A stretch of DNA of 64,000 nt from an uncultured Catenibacillus sp. GTDB lineage: Bacteria > Bacillota > Clostridia > Lachnospirales > Lachnospiraceae. A model generated the notes under the pieces. The model did not search any database. It saw only the letters and a program-made list of their open reading frames with translations, and had not been told where the DNA came from. Positions 47,462-55,004 of this stretch are shown here, one piece after another. Location: contig CAKRHR010000001.1 of assembly GCA_934339005.1 (NCBI GenBank), positions 1 to 64,000 on the forward strand, written 5' to 3'. Every line of letters starts with the position of its first letter. Position 1 is the first letter of the stretch. A program made the position numbers and the translations under genes.

Positions 47462-47800
47462 GCAAAAGGTGATGCTTCAAACGAAACATAGCAGACAGAA
47501 GCTTCAGATGAAACGACAGACAGTGTTGTGGAAGAAACACAGAGTAACGAAGAAGCACAGCCTGCGGATGCACTGACATTAGAACAGAAGGTTGGACAGT
47601 TATTTATTGTACGTCCGGATGCTTTGGACCCATCACAGGCATCGGCACAGATTGATGATGCCAATTCAACAGGTGTCACAGAACTTACAGAAGCTATGCG
47701 TGAGAGTCTTGCACAGTATCCTGTTGGCGGTGTGTGTCAGTTTAGCAAAAATATTGTCAGTCCTGAACAATTTCCTGTAGCTTTTACATATTTAAAAAGA
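47462..47800 (+). pseudogene. Remnant of a secreted GH3 beta-N-acetylhexosaminidase-like gene
   Basis: A continuous frame gives a Ser/Thr/Glu-rich linker followed by LTLEQKVGQLFIVRPDAL and YPVGGVCQFSKNIVSPEQ, the opening of a GH3 (NagZ-like) domain. Upstream the frame has an in-frame TAG at 47489 and a TAA at 47453, with no signal peptide. Downstream similarity is lost near 47770, after about 80 residues of a ~350-residue domain, so catalytic residues are missing. The apparent reading frame (GTG 47528 to 47953) runs on through unrelated sequence and the structured repeat at 47865. This is a gene truncated at both ends. Confidence 0.78.
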
Positions 47801-47864
47801 ATGTTAATTACTCTAAAGTATTTATTTGCAAAAGTACAGGTATTGTGGGAATTTAGCATCAAGT

Positions 47865-47932
47865 GTGTAGGGGATTCTGAGGACATGTTGACGTTCGCTT
47901 TCAGTGCGAAAAGGAAACATGTCCTCAAAGCC
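47865..47932 (+). repeat. Structured repeat element, copy A
   Basis: A 65-nt fold: GGGG (47868-47871) with CCCC (47929-47932), an 11-bp stem 47877-47887 (GAGGACATGTT) with 47914-47924, and an inner hairpin TTCGC/GCGAA (47892-47896, 47904-47908). Copy B at 57578 has the same length and order, and similarity continues about 25 nt downstream. The middle of the main stem differs between copies but pairing is kept, so the structure seems selected. On translation it gives the peptide LTFAFSAKRKH, which is likely spurious. Confidence 0.75.
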
Positions 47933-47978
47933 CCGGATGATTGGAATATGTAGATAAAGATAAGTTAATCGCAGTAGT

Positions 47979-48054
47979 TCGGCAGGCTTCATGGGTTGGG
48001 TTCCTTATTGCGTGACAGCAAACGTCACCCCACCCACGAACTCTGCCTAGTTTT
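47979..48054 (+). terminator. Long imperfect hairpin with T-run
   Basis: GGCAG (47979-47983) to CTGCC (48041-48045) with extended pairing of TTCATGGGTTGGG and CCCACCCACGAA, an inner GTGAC/GTCAC hairpin, then TAGTTTTTT. It could be the original terminator of the lost GH3 gene. It also insulates the convergent pdxT gene. Confidence 0.65.
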
Positions 48055-48061
48055 TTGACAT

Positions 48062-48637
48062 TTACTTCTTTTTATGCGCTTCACATAAGGAAAGAAAATA
48101 TTCATGGATACGGGTGTCATCAGACATTTCCGGGTGAAAAGCCAGCCCAATCTGGTTGTGCCATCTGGCGCCAACGGCTTTGCCATCCACGGTGGCAAGA
48201 ATATCAACGTCATCGTTGGCATCCACGATATACGGTGCGCGGATGAAGGTCATTGGAAATTCTCCGATACCTGCAATATTTTCGTTGGTGATAAAGCTTG
48301 CAAGCTGTCTGCCGTAGGCGTTGCGTTTGACAGTGACAGGCAGAGTGCCAAGATGAACAACCGGGTCCTGATCGATTTTTTGTGCCAGTAAAATCAGTCC
48401 GGCACAGGTGCCAAGAGTTGGCAGACCCTCCGTAATCATCGCTTTAATTTCATCAAACATATCCAGTTTTTTAAGAAGCTGTCCCTGGACGGTGCTTTCA
48501 CCGCCGGGGAGAATGAGCCCATCAATACCGTCTAAATCTTTTTTCTGTCTGATTTCTACTGTGTCGTGGCCTGATTTCCAAATCATTTGTTCATGCTCGA
48601 TAAAGGCACCCTGTACGGCGAGTACACCTATTTTCAT
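48062..48637 (-). CDS. pdxT: Pyridoxal 5'-phosphate synthase glutaminase subunit
   Basis: A 191-residue class I glutaminase that feeds ammonia to PdxS for PLP synthesis. The nucleophile is C78 (GTCAGLILLA), the His-Glu pair H168/E170 (FHPEMSDD), and LPGGEST is the oxyanion strand. It appears intact and begins 3 bp after the pdxS stop. Because pdxS beside it is destroyed, this subunit has no local partner; free PdxT would be useless unless a second pdxS exists. Confidence 0.95.
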   Translation of the reverse strand: MKIGVLAVQGAFIEHEQMIWKSGHDTVEIRQKKDLDGIDGLILPGGESTVQGQLLKKLDMFDEIKAMITEGLPTLGTCAGLILLAQKIDQDPVVHLGTLPVTVKRNAYGRQLASFITNENIAGIGEFPMTFIRAPYIVDANDDVDILATVDGKAVGARWHNQIGLAFHPEMSDDTRIHEYFLSLCEAHKKK

Positions 48638-48640
48638 GAT

Positions 48641-49189
48641 TTATTTGCCTCTTTCTTCCATAATAATCTGAATTTCATTTTCATTGATACCAACCATCGC
48701 TTCACCGAGGTCTTCGGAAAGTTTAGCAATGAGTTTTGCATCCTGATAATTTGTAACAGCTGAAACGATGGCAGCAGCACGTTTGGCAGAATCACCGGAT
48801 TTGAATATACCTGAACCAACGAATACACCTTCGGCGCCTAACTGCATCATCAATGCAGCATCTGCAGGTGAAAGCACTTCAGATTCATCGATATAATCAA
48901 TTTCAATTGCTTCAAGAATCTGTGCTTCAACGAAGTGACCGATACGTCATTTTGCCATAACTGGAATGCTGACGGCATCCTGAATTCCTTTAATCATTTT
49001 CGGGTCACTCATACGGGAAACACCGCCTGCGGCTCTGATATCTGCAGGAATACGTTCTAGTGCCATGACTGCACATGCACCTGCTGCTTCTGCGATTTTT
49101 GCCTGTTCAGGTGTAGTGACATCCATAATGACACCGCCCTTTAACATCTGTGCCAGTCCTTTATTTAATTCATATTGTGATTGTTCCAT
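48641..49189 (-). pseudogene. pdxS: pdxS with in-frame stop and large internal deletion
   Basis: The N-terminal part ([12 protein letters not shown] to IPVMAK, residues 1-80) is normal PdxS. Codon 81 is TGA (complement of 48947-48949) where the family has Ala in MAKARIGHF. The frame then continues normally ([13 protein letters not shown]...SEVLSPAD) and jumps to [17 protein letters not shown]. About 110 residues between two SPAD/TPAD-like points are gone, in frame. These include the second catalytic lysine (K149 in B. subtilis) and the phosphate-binding KGEPGTG. Only 182 codons remain of about 290. AAGGAGG precedes the ATG at 49189. The gene cannot make active enzyme. Confidence 0.9.
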
Positions 49190-49323
49190 GATAAAATCCT
49201 CCTTGTGATAACTATTTAAAATTTTATATGATAAAAAACTTGTCATTTGTTGGGAATAATCATATAATAAATCTGGTTATAAAAAAATAATCAAATTAAA
49301 ATAAAATTATATTCCAGATAGAG

Positions 49324-50733
49324 GTGGTTAAAATACTGGCGTATGTTTTTGAAAATTCCGGTCAGCCGTTGTATGAACAGGTGTATCAATATATAAAAAA
49401 CGATATTATTACGGGTGTTTTGCAGCCGGATGAAAAATTGCCTTCAAAACGAAGCTTTGCAAATAATCATGGCATCAGTACCATTACGATTCAAAATGCC
49501 TATGACCAGTTAATCAGCGAAGGGTATGTATATACGATTCCAAAAAAAGGATATTATGTTGCAGCCATTGACAAAATGCCGCGCATGCCGCAGGTAGGTG
49601 AGATTTCTCTGGATATCAAAATGCCGGTGACGCCCATAGCCTATAAAATCGATTTATCCAGTAATAAAATGAACCCGGAGCATTTTCCATTTTCTGTGTG
49701 GGCGAAATTGATGCGTGAAACGATTTCAAACAGGAGTAAAGAGTTGATGGAGGTATCCCCAGCAGGCGGAATCTTTGAACTTAGGACAGCGATTGCGGAG
49801 CATTTGAAGTCCTTTCGGGGGATGCTTGTTGACCCGAACCAGATTGTGATTGGTGCGGGAACGGAGTATTTATATGGTTTGATTATACAGTTGCTTGGGA
49901 ACGATAAAGAATACTGTATTGAAAATCCGGGTTATAAAAAGCTTGTGCAGATTTACAGACAATACGGTATTATGTGTCGGTATGCCGATATGGATGACGA
50001 TGGTATTACGGTGGATGGCCTTTTAAAATCCGGGGCGGCGATTGCACATATCAGCCCGGACCATCATTTTCCGACAGGCATTACGATGCCTGCAAACAGA
50101 CGCTACGAAGTGCTTGCCTGGGCAAATGAGAAAAAAGAACGCTATATTATTGAAGATGATTATGACAGTGAATTCAGGTTAAACGGCAAACCGATGCCAA
50201 CATTATTCAGCATTGATGCCTGTGAGAAAGTCATTTATATGAATACATTTTCAAAATCACTGACCCCGACAATCCGTATCAGTTACATGATATTGCCGGT
50301 ACATCTGGCAAACCAGTTTTACAGCCAACTTTCATTTTATTCCTGTACCGTTTCAAACTTTGAGCAGTACACATTGGCGGAATTTATCCACAGGGGTTAT
50401 TTTGAAAAACACATCAACCGAATGAGGCTTTATTATACCCGACAGAGAAAAAAACTTATTGATTATATGGGAAAAAGCCGGCTGAAGGATTTGTGCACTA
50501 TCATCGAAAATGATTCAGGACTGCATTTCCTGATAAAATTGCACACGCAGTTGTCTGATGAGGATGTCAAGGTCAGATTAAATGCAAAAGACATCCAGAT
50601 TCGGGCTCTGTCCGAATACTTCCTGACCCAAAATGCCAACAAAGCCCATTACTTCATCGTCAACTATTCCAACATAGACACCACCCGGATTCCCGAAATC
50701 TGTGAAAGAATTTATGAGAGTTTGGTGGGATAG
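49324..50733 (+). CDS. MocR/PdxR-type GntR regulator with aminotransferase domain
   Basis: Residues about 15-75 are a GntR winged helix (LPSKRSFANNHGISTITIQN), the rest an aminotransferase fold with the PLP-lysine region MNTFSKSLTPTIR. PdxR proteins of this type sense PLP and activate pdxST, which lies divergently here. Start doubtful: GTG 49324 has no free ribosome-binding site, because AGAGGTGG (49320-49327) covers it. Relatives begin MLTY; here the matching codons read ATA-CTG-GCG-TAT (49333 onward), at correct spacing from AGAGGTGG. The original ATG may have mutated to ATA. Confidence 0.85.
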   Translation: MVKILAYVFENSGQPLYEQVYQYIKNDIITGVLQPDEKLPSKRSFANNHGISTITIQNAYDQLISEGYVYTIPKKGYYVAAIDKMPRMPQVGEISLDIKMPVTPIAYKIDLSSNKMNPEHFPFSVWAKLMRETISNRSKELMEVSPAGGIFELRTAIAEHLKSFRGMLVDPNQIVIGAGTEYLYGLIIQLLGNDKEYCIENPGYKKLVQIYRQYGIMCRYADMDDDGITVDGLLKSGAAIAHISPDHHFPTGITMPANRRYEVLAWANEKKERYIIEDDYDSEFRLNGKPMPTLFSIDACEKVIYMNTFSKSLTPTIRISYMILPVHLANQFYSQLSFYSCTVSNFEQYTLAEFIHRGYFEKHINRMRLYYTRQRKKLIDYMGKSRLKDLCTIIENDSGLHFLIKLHTQLSDEDVKVRLNAKDIQIRALSEYFLTQNANKAHYFIVNYSNIDTTRIPEICERIYESLVG

Positions 50734-50760
50734 GCGGCATGTGTATAAACAGGTGGTGGC

Positions 50761-50789
50761 TTGAATTACAATGTTGGCTGTGATATACT
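50761..50789 (+). promoter_or_regulatory. Promoter of the tyrosine phosphatase gene
   Basis: TTGAAT (50761-50766), 17-nt spacer ending TGTGA, TATACT (50784-50789). Confidence 0.65.
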
Positions 50790-50876
50790 TTTAATGCTTA
50801 TTTTGCGTTATATAGAATTAGAAAATAAAATAGAATCAAAAAGTAAAATCAAGAAAATAAAATCAGGAGAGTACAT

Positions 50877-51332
50877 ATGACAAAAATTCTTTTTATTTGT
50901 TTAGGAAATATCTGCCGTTCAACGATGGCGGAATATGTAATGAAGAATCTTGTTCAGAAGGCCGGTGTGGCAGATCAGTTTTATATTGATTCTGCAGGAA
51001 CGAGTGATGAGGAGCATGGCAACGGAGTTCATCCGGGTACGCGAAAGAAACTTGCCCAGGAGGGGATTTACTGTGGCAATCATCGTGCACGGCAGATGAA
51101 GAAAAGCGACTATGATGACTATGATTATCTGATCGGCATGGAAAACAGCAACATGCGCAATATGATGCGCATTTGCGGTGGTGACAGCGAACATAAGATG
51201 TATCGCCTGCTGGATTTCTCAAATCGTCACGATGATATTGCAGATCCGTGGTTTACAGGCAATTTTGAAGATACTTACAGAGATGTGGACGAAGGCTGCC
51301 GGGCATTTCTTAAATATTTACTTGATTTGTAA
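50877..51332 (+). CDS. Low-molecular-weight protein tyrosine phosphatase
   Basis: A 151-residue cytosolic phosphatase. The CX5R loop ICLGNICRS has C8 and R14, and the general-acid aspartate is D123 in ADPWFTG. Length and motif order are standard; arsenate-reductase cysteines are absent. TCAGGAGAG precedes the ATG. It is a single gene between a promoter and a terminator. No tyrosine kinase or exopolysaccharide genes adjoin. Confidence 0.93.
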   Translation: MTKILFICLGNICRSTMAEYVMKNLVQKAGVADQFYIDSAGTSDEEHGNGVHPGTRKKLAQEGIYCGNHRARQMKKSDYDDYDYLIGMENSNMRNMMRICGGDSEHKMYRLLDFSNRHDDIADPWFTGNFEDTYRDVDEGCRAFLKYLLDL

Positions 51333-51413
51333 TCCGATTTATGCATAAACTAAAATCAAAATTTGCTTAGTAAAGCCATCAGTTGTTCAACAATTAAATT
51401 AAAAAGATCCGGC

Positions 51414-51461
51414 AAAGACTGATATGTCAGTATACAGAGGCATATCGGTCTTTCTTTTTTT
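51414..51461 (+). terminator. Terminator of the phosphatase gene
   Basis: AAAGACTGATATG (51414-51426) pairs with 51441-51453 with one G-T pair, then CTTTTTTTG. Confidence 0.87.
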
Positions 51462-51527
51462 GTCAAAATCGTAAAATTTAAATGAGAATTTTTGTCTATT
51501 ATGGAAAAAAATAAAAAACGTAAAACT

Positions 51528-51591
51528 TATATCTTGCAAAAAAAATGAGGCATGATATAATATATGTAAAGAATAAATCGTGCAAGATATA
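51528..51591. promoter_or_regulatory. Distal ptb promoter bracketed by inverted repeats
   Basis: TTGCAA (51534-51539), 16-nt spacer, TATAAT (51556-51561). An 11-bp inverted repeat frames it: TATATCTTGCA (51528-51538) overlaps the -35 box and TGCAAGATATA (51581-51591) lies past the expected start point. A factor bound to both arms could fold or block the promoter. Together with the terminator and the proximal promoter this accounts for the 431-bp gap. Confidence 0.55.
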
Positions 51592-51666
51592 TTATATAAG
51601 ATATTTTGAGATTGATTATTATAAATATGATTTTTAATGCAAAAATCTGATAAAGCATGATTTGTT

Positions 51667-51695
51667 TTGGTTTTTATTGTTAAAAATGTTATAAT
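51667..51695 (+). promoter_or_regulatory. Proximal ptb promoter
   Basis: TTGGTT (51667-51672), 17-nt spacer, TATAAT (51690-51695), about 70 bp before the ptb ATG. Confidence 0.65.
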
Positions 51696-51763
51696 AAATA
51701 TATGAATGCTCTGAGCGCAGGGCATCGCACAAACGACCGGACAGGGAAGGGAGAAAGAACATT

Positions 51764-52669
51764 ATGGTATGTAAGAATTTTGACCAGATTATCGAAAGAG
51801 TTAAAGGCTTTCCATCAGCAAAGAGAATGGCAGTTGCAGCAGCAGGTGACGAACATACACTTGAAGCAGTGATGCATGCAAGAAAAGAAGGTATCGTTGA
51901 TCCAATTCTTGTAGGTGACAAAGCTATTATTGATGAGATTCTTTCAAAAATGGGCGAAACAGTTGCAGAAGAAAACATTTATGACTATCCAGATTTAAAG
52001 GATGCTGCTGAATTTGCTGTAAAGCTTGTCAAAGAAGGCAAAGCTGATTTCCTTATGAAAGGAAAACTTGATACAGCAGTTATTCTTAAAGCCGTTGTAA
52101 ATAAAGAACATGGTCTTGGCCAAGGAAGAACGATGTCCCATTTCACAATGTTTGAAGTACCTACATATCACAAGATTCTTGTTCCGGTTGATGGCGGTAT
52201 GGTAACATATCCTACACTTGAACAGAAGAAAGACATTATTGACAACACAGTAGAAACATTAATCTCTATGGGTTATGATTGTCCAAAGGTTGGTGTACTT
52301 GCCTGTGTCGAAAAGTTAAATCCTAAGATGCCTGAAACAGTTGAAGCTAACGAACTCAAAGAGATGAACAAACGCGGCGAGATCAAGAACTGTATCGTTG
52401 AAGGACCTATCTCTTATGACTGCGCATTAAGCAAAGAAATTGCAGACTTCAAAGGTTTTGAAAGCCCTGTAGCCGGTGATGCAGATATCCTGATCGCACC
52501 AAACATCCATGCAGGCAACATCATGGGCAAGATGCTTGCAGTAACATGTAAAGCAAGAATGGCAGGCATGATTGTCGGTGCTAAATGCCCAATCGTTCTG
52601 ACATCCAGAGGTTCATCTGCAGATGAAAAATATATGTCAATCGTTGTATCTGCAGCAGCTTGTAAATAA
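51764..52669 (+). CDS. ptb: Phosphate butyryltransferase
   Basis: A 301-residue enzyme swapping CoA for phosphate on butyryl-, isobutyryl- or similar acyl-CoA. It matches the phosphate acetyl/butyryltransferase fold: an N-terminal HTLEAVMHARKEG, DPILVGD, the conserved FLMKGKLDTAVIL and C-terminal GMIVGAKCPIVLTSRGSSADEKY (in part). AGGGAAGGGAGA lies before the ATG. Followed after 43 bp by buk, and then by genes for 2-oxoacid oxidation, so branched-chain acyl-CoA may be the true substrate. Confidence 0.95.
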   Translation: MVCKNFDQIIERVKGFPSAKRMAVAAAGDEHTLEAVMHARKEGIVDPILVGDKAIIDEILSKMGETVAEENIYDYPDLKDAAEFAVKLVKEGKADFLMKGKLDTAVILKAVVNKEHGLGQGRTMSHFTMFEVPTYHKILVPVDGGMVTYPTLEQKKDIIDNTVETLISMGYDCPKVGVLACVEKLNPKMPETVEANELKEMNKRGEIKNCIVEGPISYDCALSKEIADFKGFESPVAGDADILIAPNIHAGNIMGKMLAVTCKARMAGMIVGAKCPIVLTSRGSSADEKYMSIVVSAAACK

Positions 52670-52712
52670 TTCCCCGAATAGTAAAAACGCGTATCGTTAA
52701 AGGAGATTATCT

Positions 52713-53786
52713 ATGGAAAAATTATTAATTATCAATCCGGGTTCCACATCAACTAAAATTGCTGTTTATGATGGTGAAAACCAGTTATTTGTAGAAAGTA
52801 TTTCTCACAGTGCAGATGTTATTGCAAAATATGATGCACTTGTAGACCAGTTTGACTTCAGAAAAGACCTTGTGCTTGAAGCCATGAAGGAACATAATAT
52901 TAAACCTGAGGATTTAACAGCGATTGTTGCCAGAGGTGGTCTTTTACCACCTATTGAAGCAGGTGCTTATGAAGTCAATGAAGATATGGTATGGCAGCTT
53001 CGCTATGCACCACAGCATGAACATGCATCAAACCTTGGTGCTCTGATAGCTTATGCTATTTCTTCAAAATTAGGCATCAAATCCTACATCTATGATGGTG
53101 TGACTGTAGATGAGATGCTTCCTATATTAAAAATCACAGGTCTGCCTGAAATGCAGAGAAAAGGTATGGGTCACAATCTCAACATGCGTGCTGCAGCAAT
53201 GCGTTATGCAAAAGAAGTTGGCAAAGAATATAAAGATCTGAATCTTATCGTTGTACACATGGGTGGCGGTATATCTGTAAGTCTTCATTCAGATGGAAAA
53301 GTGGCAGATATTATCAATGATGAAGAAGGTCCATTCTCACCGGAACGAGCTGGTGGATTGCCTTTATTCGAGGTCATTGACATGATGTCAAGTGGTGAAT
53401 ATGATAAAAAATCAGCTATGAAACTTGTTAAGTCAAAAGCCGGTCTTGTAGCACATCTTGGTACAAATGATACTCGTGATGTTGAAAAGATGATTGATGA
53501 TGGCGATGAACATGCAGCATTTATTTATGATGCTATGGCAATGAACATCGCAAGAAATATTGCAAAAGAGGCTCCTGTTGTTAAAGGTAAGATCGATCAG
53601 ATCATCCTGACAGGTGGTATGGCTTATGGTAAGAGCCTTTGTGATTACATTGAGGATCACGTATCATTTATTGCGCCGGTAACAGTTTACGGCGGAGAAA
53701 ATGAAATGCAGTCTTTGGCACTTGGTGGTCTGCGTGTACTTCGTGGCGAAGAAACTGCAAAAACATTTGTAAAGGTTGTTAAATAG
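52713..53786 (+). CDS. buk: Butyrate kinase
   Basis: A 357-residue ASKHA-fold kinase converting acyl-phosphate and ADP to acid and ATP. Motifs: INPGSTSTKIAVYDG (phosphate 1), VVHMGGGISVSLHSDG, and ILTGGMAYGKSLCDYI (adenosine). Related enzymes accept isobutyrate and isovalerate, so exact acid is open. AAAGGAGA stands before the ATG. It shares an operon with ptb. No terminator follows before the next gene. Confidence 0.95.
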   Translation: MEKLLIINPGSTSTKIAVYDGENQLFVESISHSADVIAKYDALVDQFDFRKDLVLEAMKEHNIKPEDLTAIVARGGLLPPIEAGAYEVNEDMVWQLRYAPQHEHASNLGALIAYAISSKLGIKSYIYDGVTVDEMLPILKITGLPEMQRKGMGHNLNMRAAAMRYAKEVGKEYKDLNLIVVHMGGGISVSLHSDGKVADIINDEEGPFSPERAGGLPLFEVIDMMSSGEYDKKSAMKLVKSKAGLVAHLGTNDTRDVEKMIDDGDEHAAFIYDAMAMNIARNIAKEAPVVKGKIDQIILTGGMAYGKSLCDYIEDHVSFIAPVTVYGGENEMQSLALGGLRVLRGEETAKTFVKVVK

Positions 53787-53837
53787 TTTATCTATTTTTC
53801 AATATATGTTCAACTATCCCTCCAAAAAAGTTGACCA

Positions 53838-53904
53838 CAGGTAAGGTCGGTGGATACTGCCATCGACCGGCCTTCCTGGACAGATGCTGTGTATCTGCGT
53901 CAGG
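53838..53904 (+). ncRNA. Candidate structured RNA between buk and the P-loop gene
   Basis: Within a 174-nt spacer, GGTCGGTGG (53845-53853) pairs with CCATCGACC (53860-53868), closed by CAGG/CCTG (53838-53841, 53875-53878). CAGAT/ATCTG (53881-53885, 53893-53897) forms a second hairpin closed by the same CCTG with CAGG 53901-53904. The CCTG can thus join only one of the two stems, a switch-like design. No T-run follows; the P-loop gene starts 57 nt later. No known class is recognised. Confidence 0.4.
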
Positions 53905-53960
53905 ATGGATTTGACAGAGCTTGAATCAGATTGAAAATCAGAAAAAGAAGGTATGGTTAA

Positions 53961-54686
53961 ATGTTTGAACAAATCACAGATTTGATTGGTACAAAAACAA
54001 ATTTTATATTTGTAGGTGAAGCCGGCAGTGGTAAAAGTGAGATTGCAATTAATTTTGCAAAGTATCTTGCCAGTTTGGGTAACAAGCCGGTGCATTTTTT
54101 TGATATGGATATGACAAAACCTCTGTTTCGTTCCAGAGATGTGATCGATGAAGTTGAGCGGATGGAAATTACATTTCATCATGAAGTTCAGTTTATGGAT
54201 GCGCCGACTCTGGTTGGTGGTGTGGATAATCACATGAGAGATAATAACTGTTATGTTGTGATGGATGTGGGCGGAGATTATATCGGTGCCCGTTCAATCG
54301 GTGGTTATGCACCGGGATTAAATAAAAATAATACGAATGTCTATTATGTATTAAATGCGTATCGACCATGGTCAGACAATATCGACCATATTGATTACAC
54401 ATTGGGACAGATTCTTGGTGTGTCCCACATTCAGCTTGGACAGATCCATATGGTCAATAATCCAAATAACGGATTAACGACTACAGCCGAAGAATTTGTT
54501 GAAGGCTGTAAGAAGATGTCAGAAATCGTCAGTCCTTATATTGCAGTAGATTTTGCCTGTGTGAAGGAAGATTTGTATGAACAGGTGAAGGATATCTGTG
54601 AAGTGCCTTTAATGCCCGTACATTTATATCTGACGTATGAATGGCTTTTAACACCGGACGGTCAGCCGATGCCGGGAAAGGGTTGA
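53961..54686 (+). CDS. P-loop ATP-binding protein of the oxidoreductase operon
   Basis: A 241-residue soluble protein with Walker A GEAGSGKSE (residues 19-27) and a SIMIBI/MinD-like layout: FFDMDMTKPLFRSRD after the first strand and YVVMDVGGDYIGAR as a Walker B-like strand. It lacks cysteines for a cluster motif. Its place between buk and the ferredoxin/oxidoreductase genes suggests a role in assembly or control of that complex, but I recognise no characterised relative. AAGAAGG is 8 nt before the ATG. Confidence 0.72.
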   Translation: MFEQITDLIGTKTNFIFVGEAGSGKSEIAINFAKYLASLGNKPVHFFDMDMTKPLFRSRDVIDEVERMEITFHHEVQFMDAPTLVGGVDNHMRDNNCYVVMDVGGDYIGARSIGGYAPGLNKNNTNVYYVLNAYRPWSDNIDHIDYTLGQILGVSHIQLGQIHMVNNPNNGLTTTAEEFVEGCKKMSEIVSPYIAVDFACVKEDLYEQVKDICEVPLMPVHLYLTYEWLLTPDGQPMPGKG

Positions 54687-54786
54687 AAATAAATTACAAA
54701 ATTAAACACTGAAGTAAGAAAGTTTGTTCAGTGTTTAAAAATAAATAACTTATCAAGTGCTTATTTGAGAGGAGGATATAATCGAG

Positions 54787-54990
54787 ATGGCAAGAGTTGA
54801 GATTATTTCAGAACGCTGCAAAAGCTGCCAGTATTGTATTAAGTTTTGTCCAAAGGGCGTTTTAGCATTAGGCGACAAAGTTAATTCAAAAGGCTATGAG
54901 TATGTAGTACCAGTAAACAAGGATGCCTGTATCGCCTGTTGCATGTGCGCACGTATATGCCCGGATGGTGCGATAGAAGTATACAAGTAG
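54787..54990 (+). CDS. 2[4Fe-4S] ferredoxin, delta subunit of 2-oxoacid:ferredoxin oxidoreductase
   Basis: A 67-residue protein with two clusters: CKSCQYCIKFCPKG and CIACCMCARICPDG, each CX2CX2CX3CP. It passes electrons from the TPP subunit to soluble ferredoxin. GAGGAGG stands about 10 nt before the ATG. First of four genes (delta-alpha-beta-gamma) spaced 13-15 bp, each with its own GGAGG site. Confidence 0.95.
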   Translation: MARVEIISERCKSCQYCIKFCPKGVLALGDKVNSKGYEYVVPVNKDACIACCMCARICPDGAIEVYK

Positions 54991-55004
54991 GAGGATGAGA
55001 GAAA

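Noticed and set aside
47528..47953. 141-residue plus-strand frame
   Set aside because: Only its first part is a GH3 remnant; the rest runs through the structured repeat, giving the spurious peptide LTFAFSAKRKH that also appears at copy B.
48947..48949. TGA in pdxS as selenocysteine codon
   Set aside because: The family has alanine here, no SECIS-like hairpin is evident, and a large deletion follows, so a nonsense mutation is the simpler reading.
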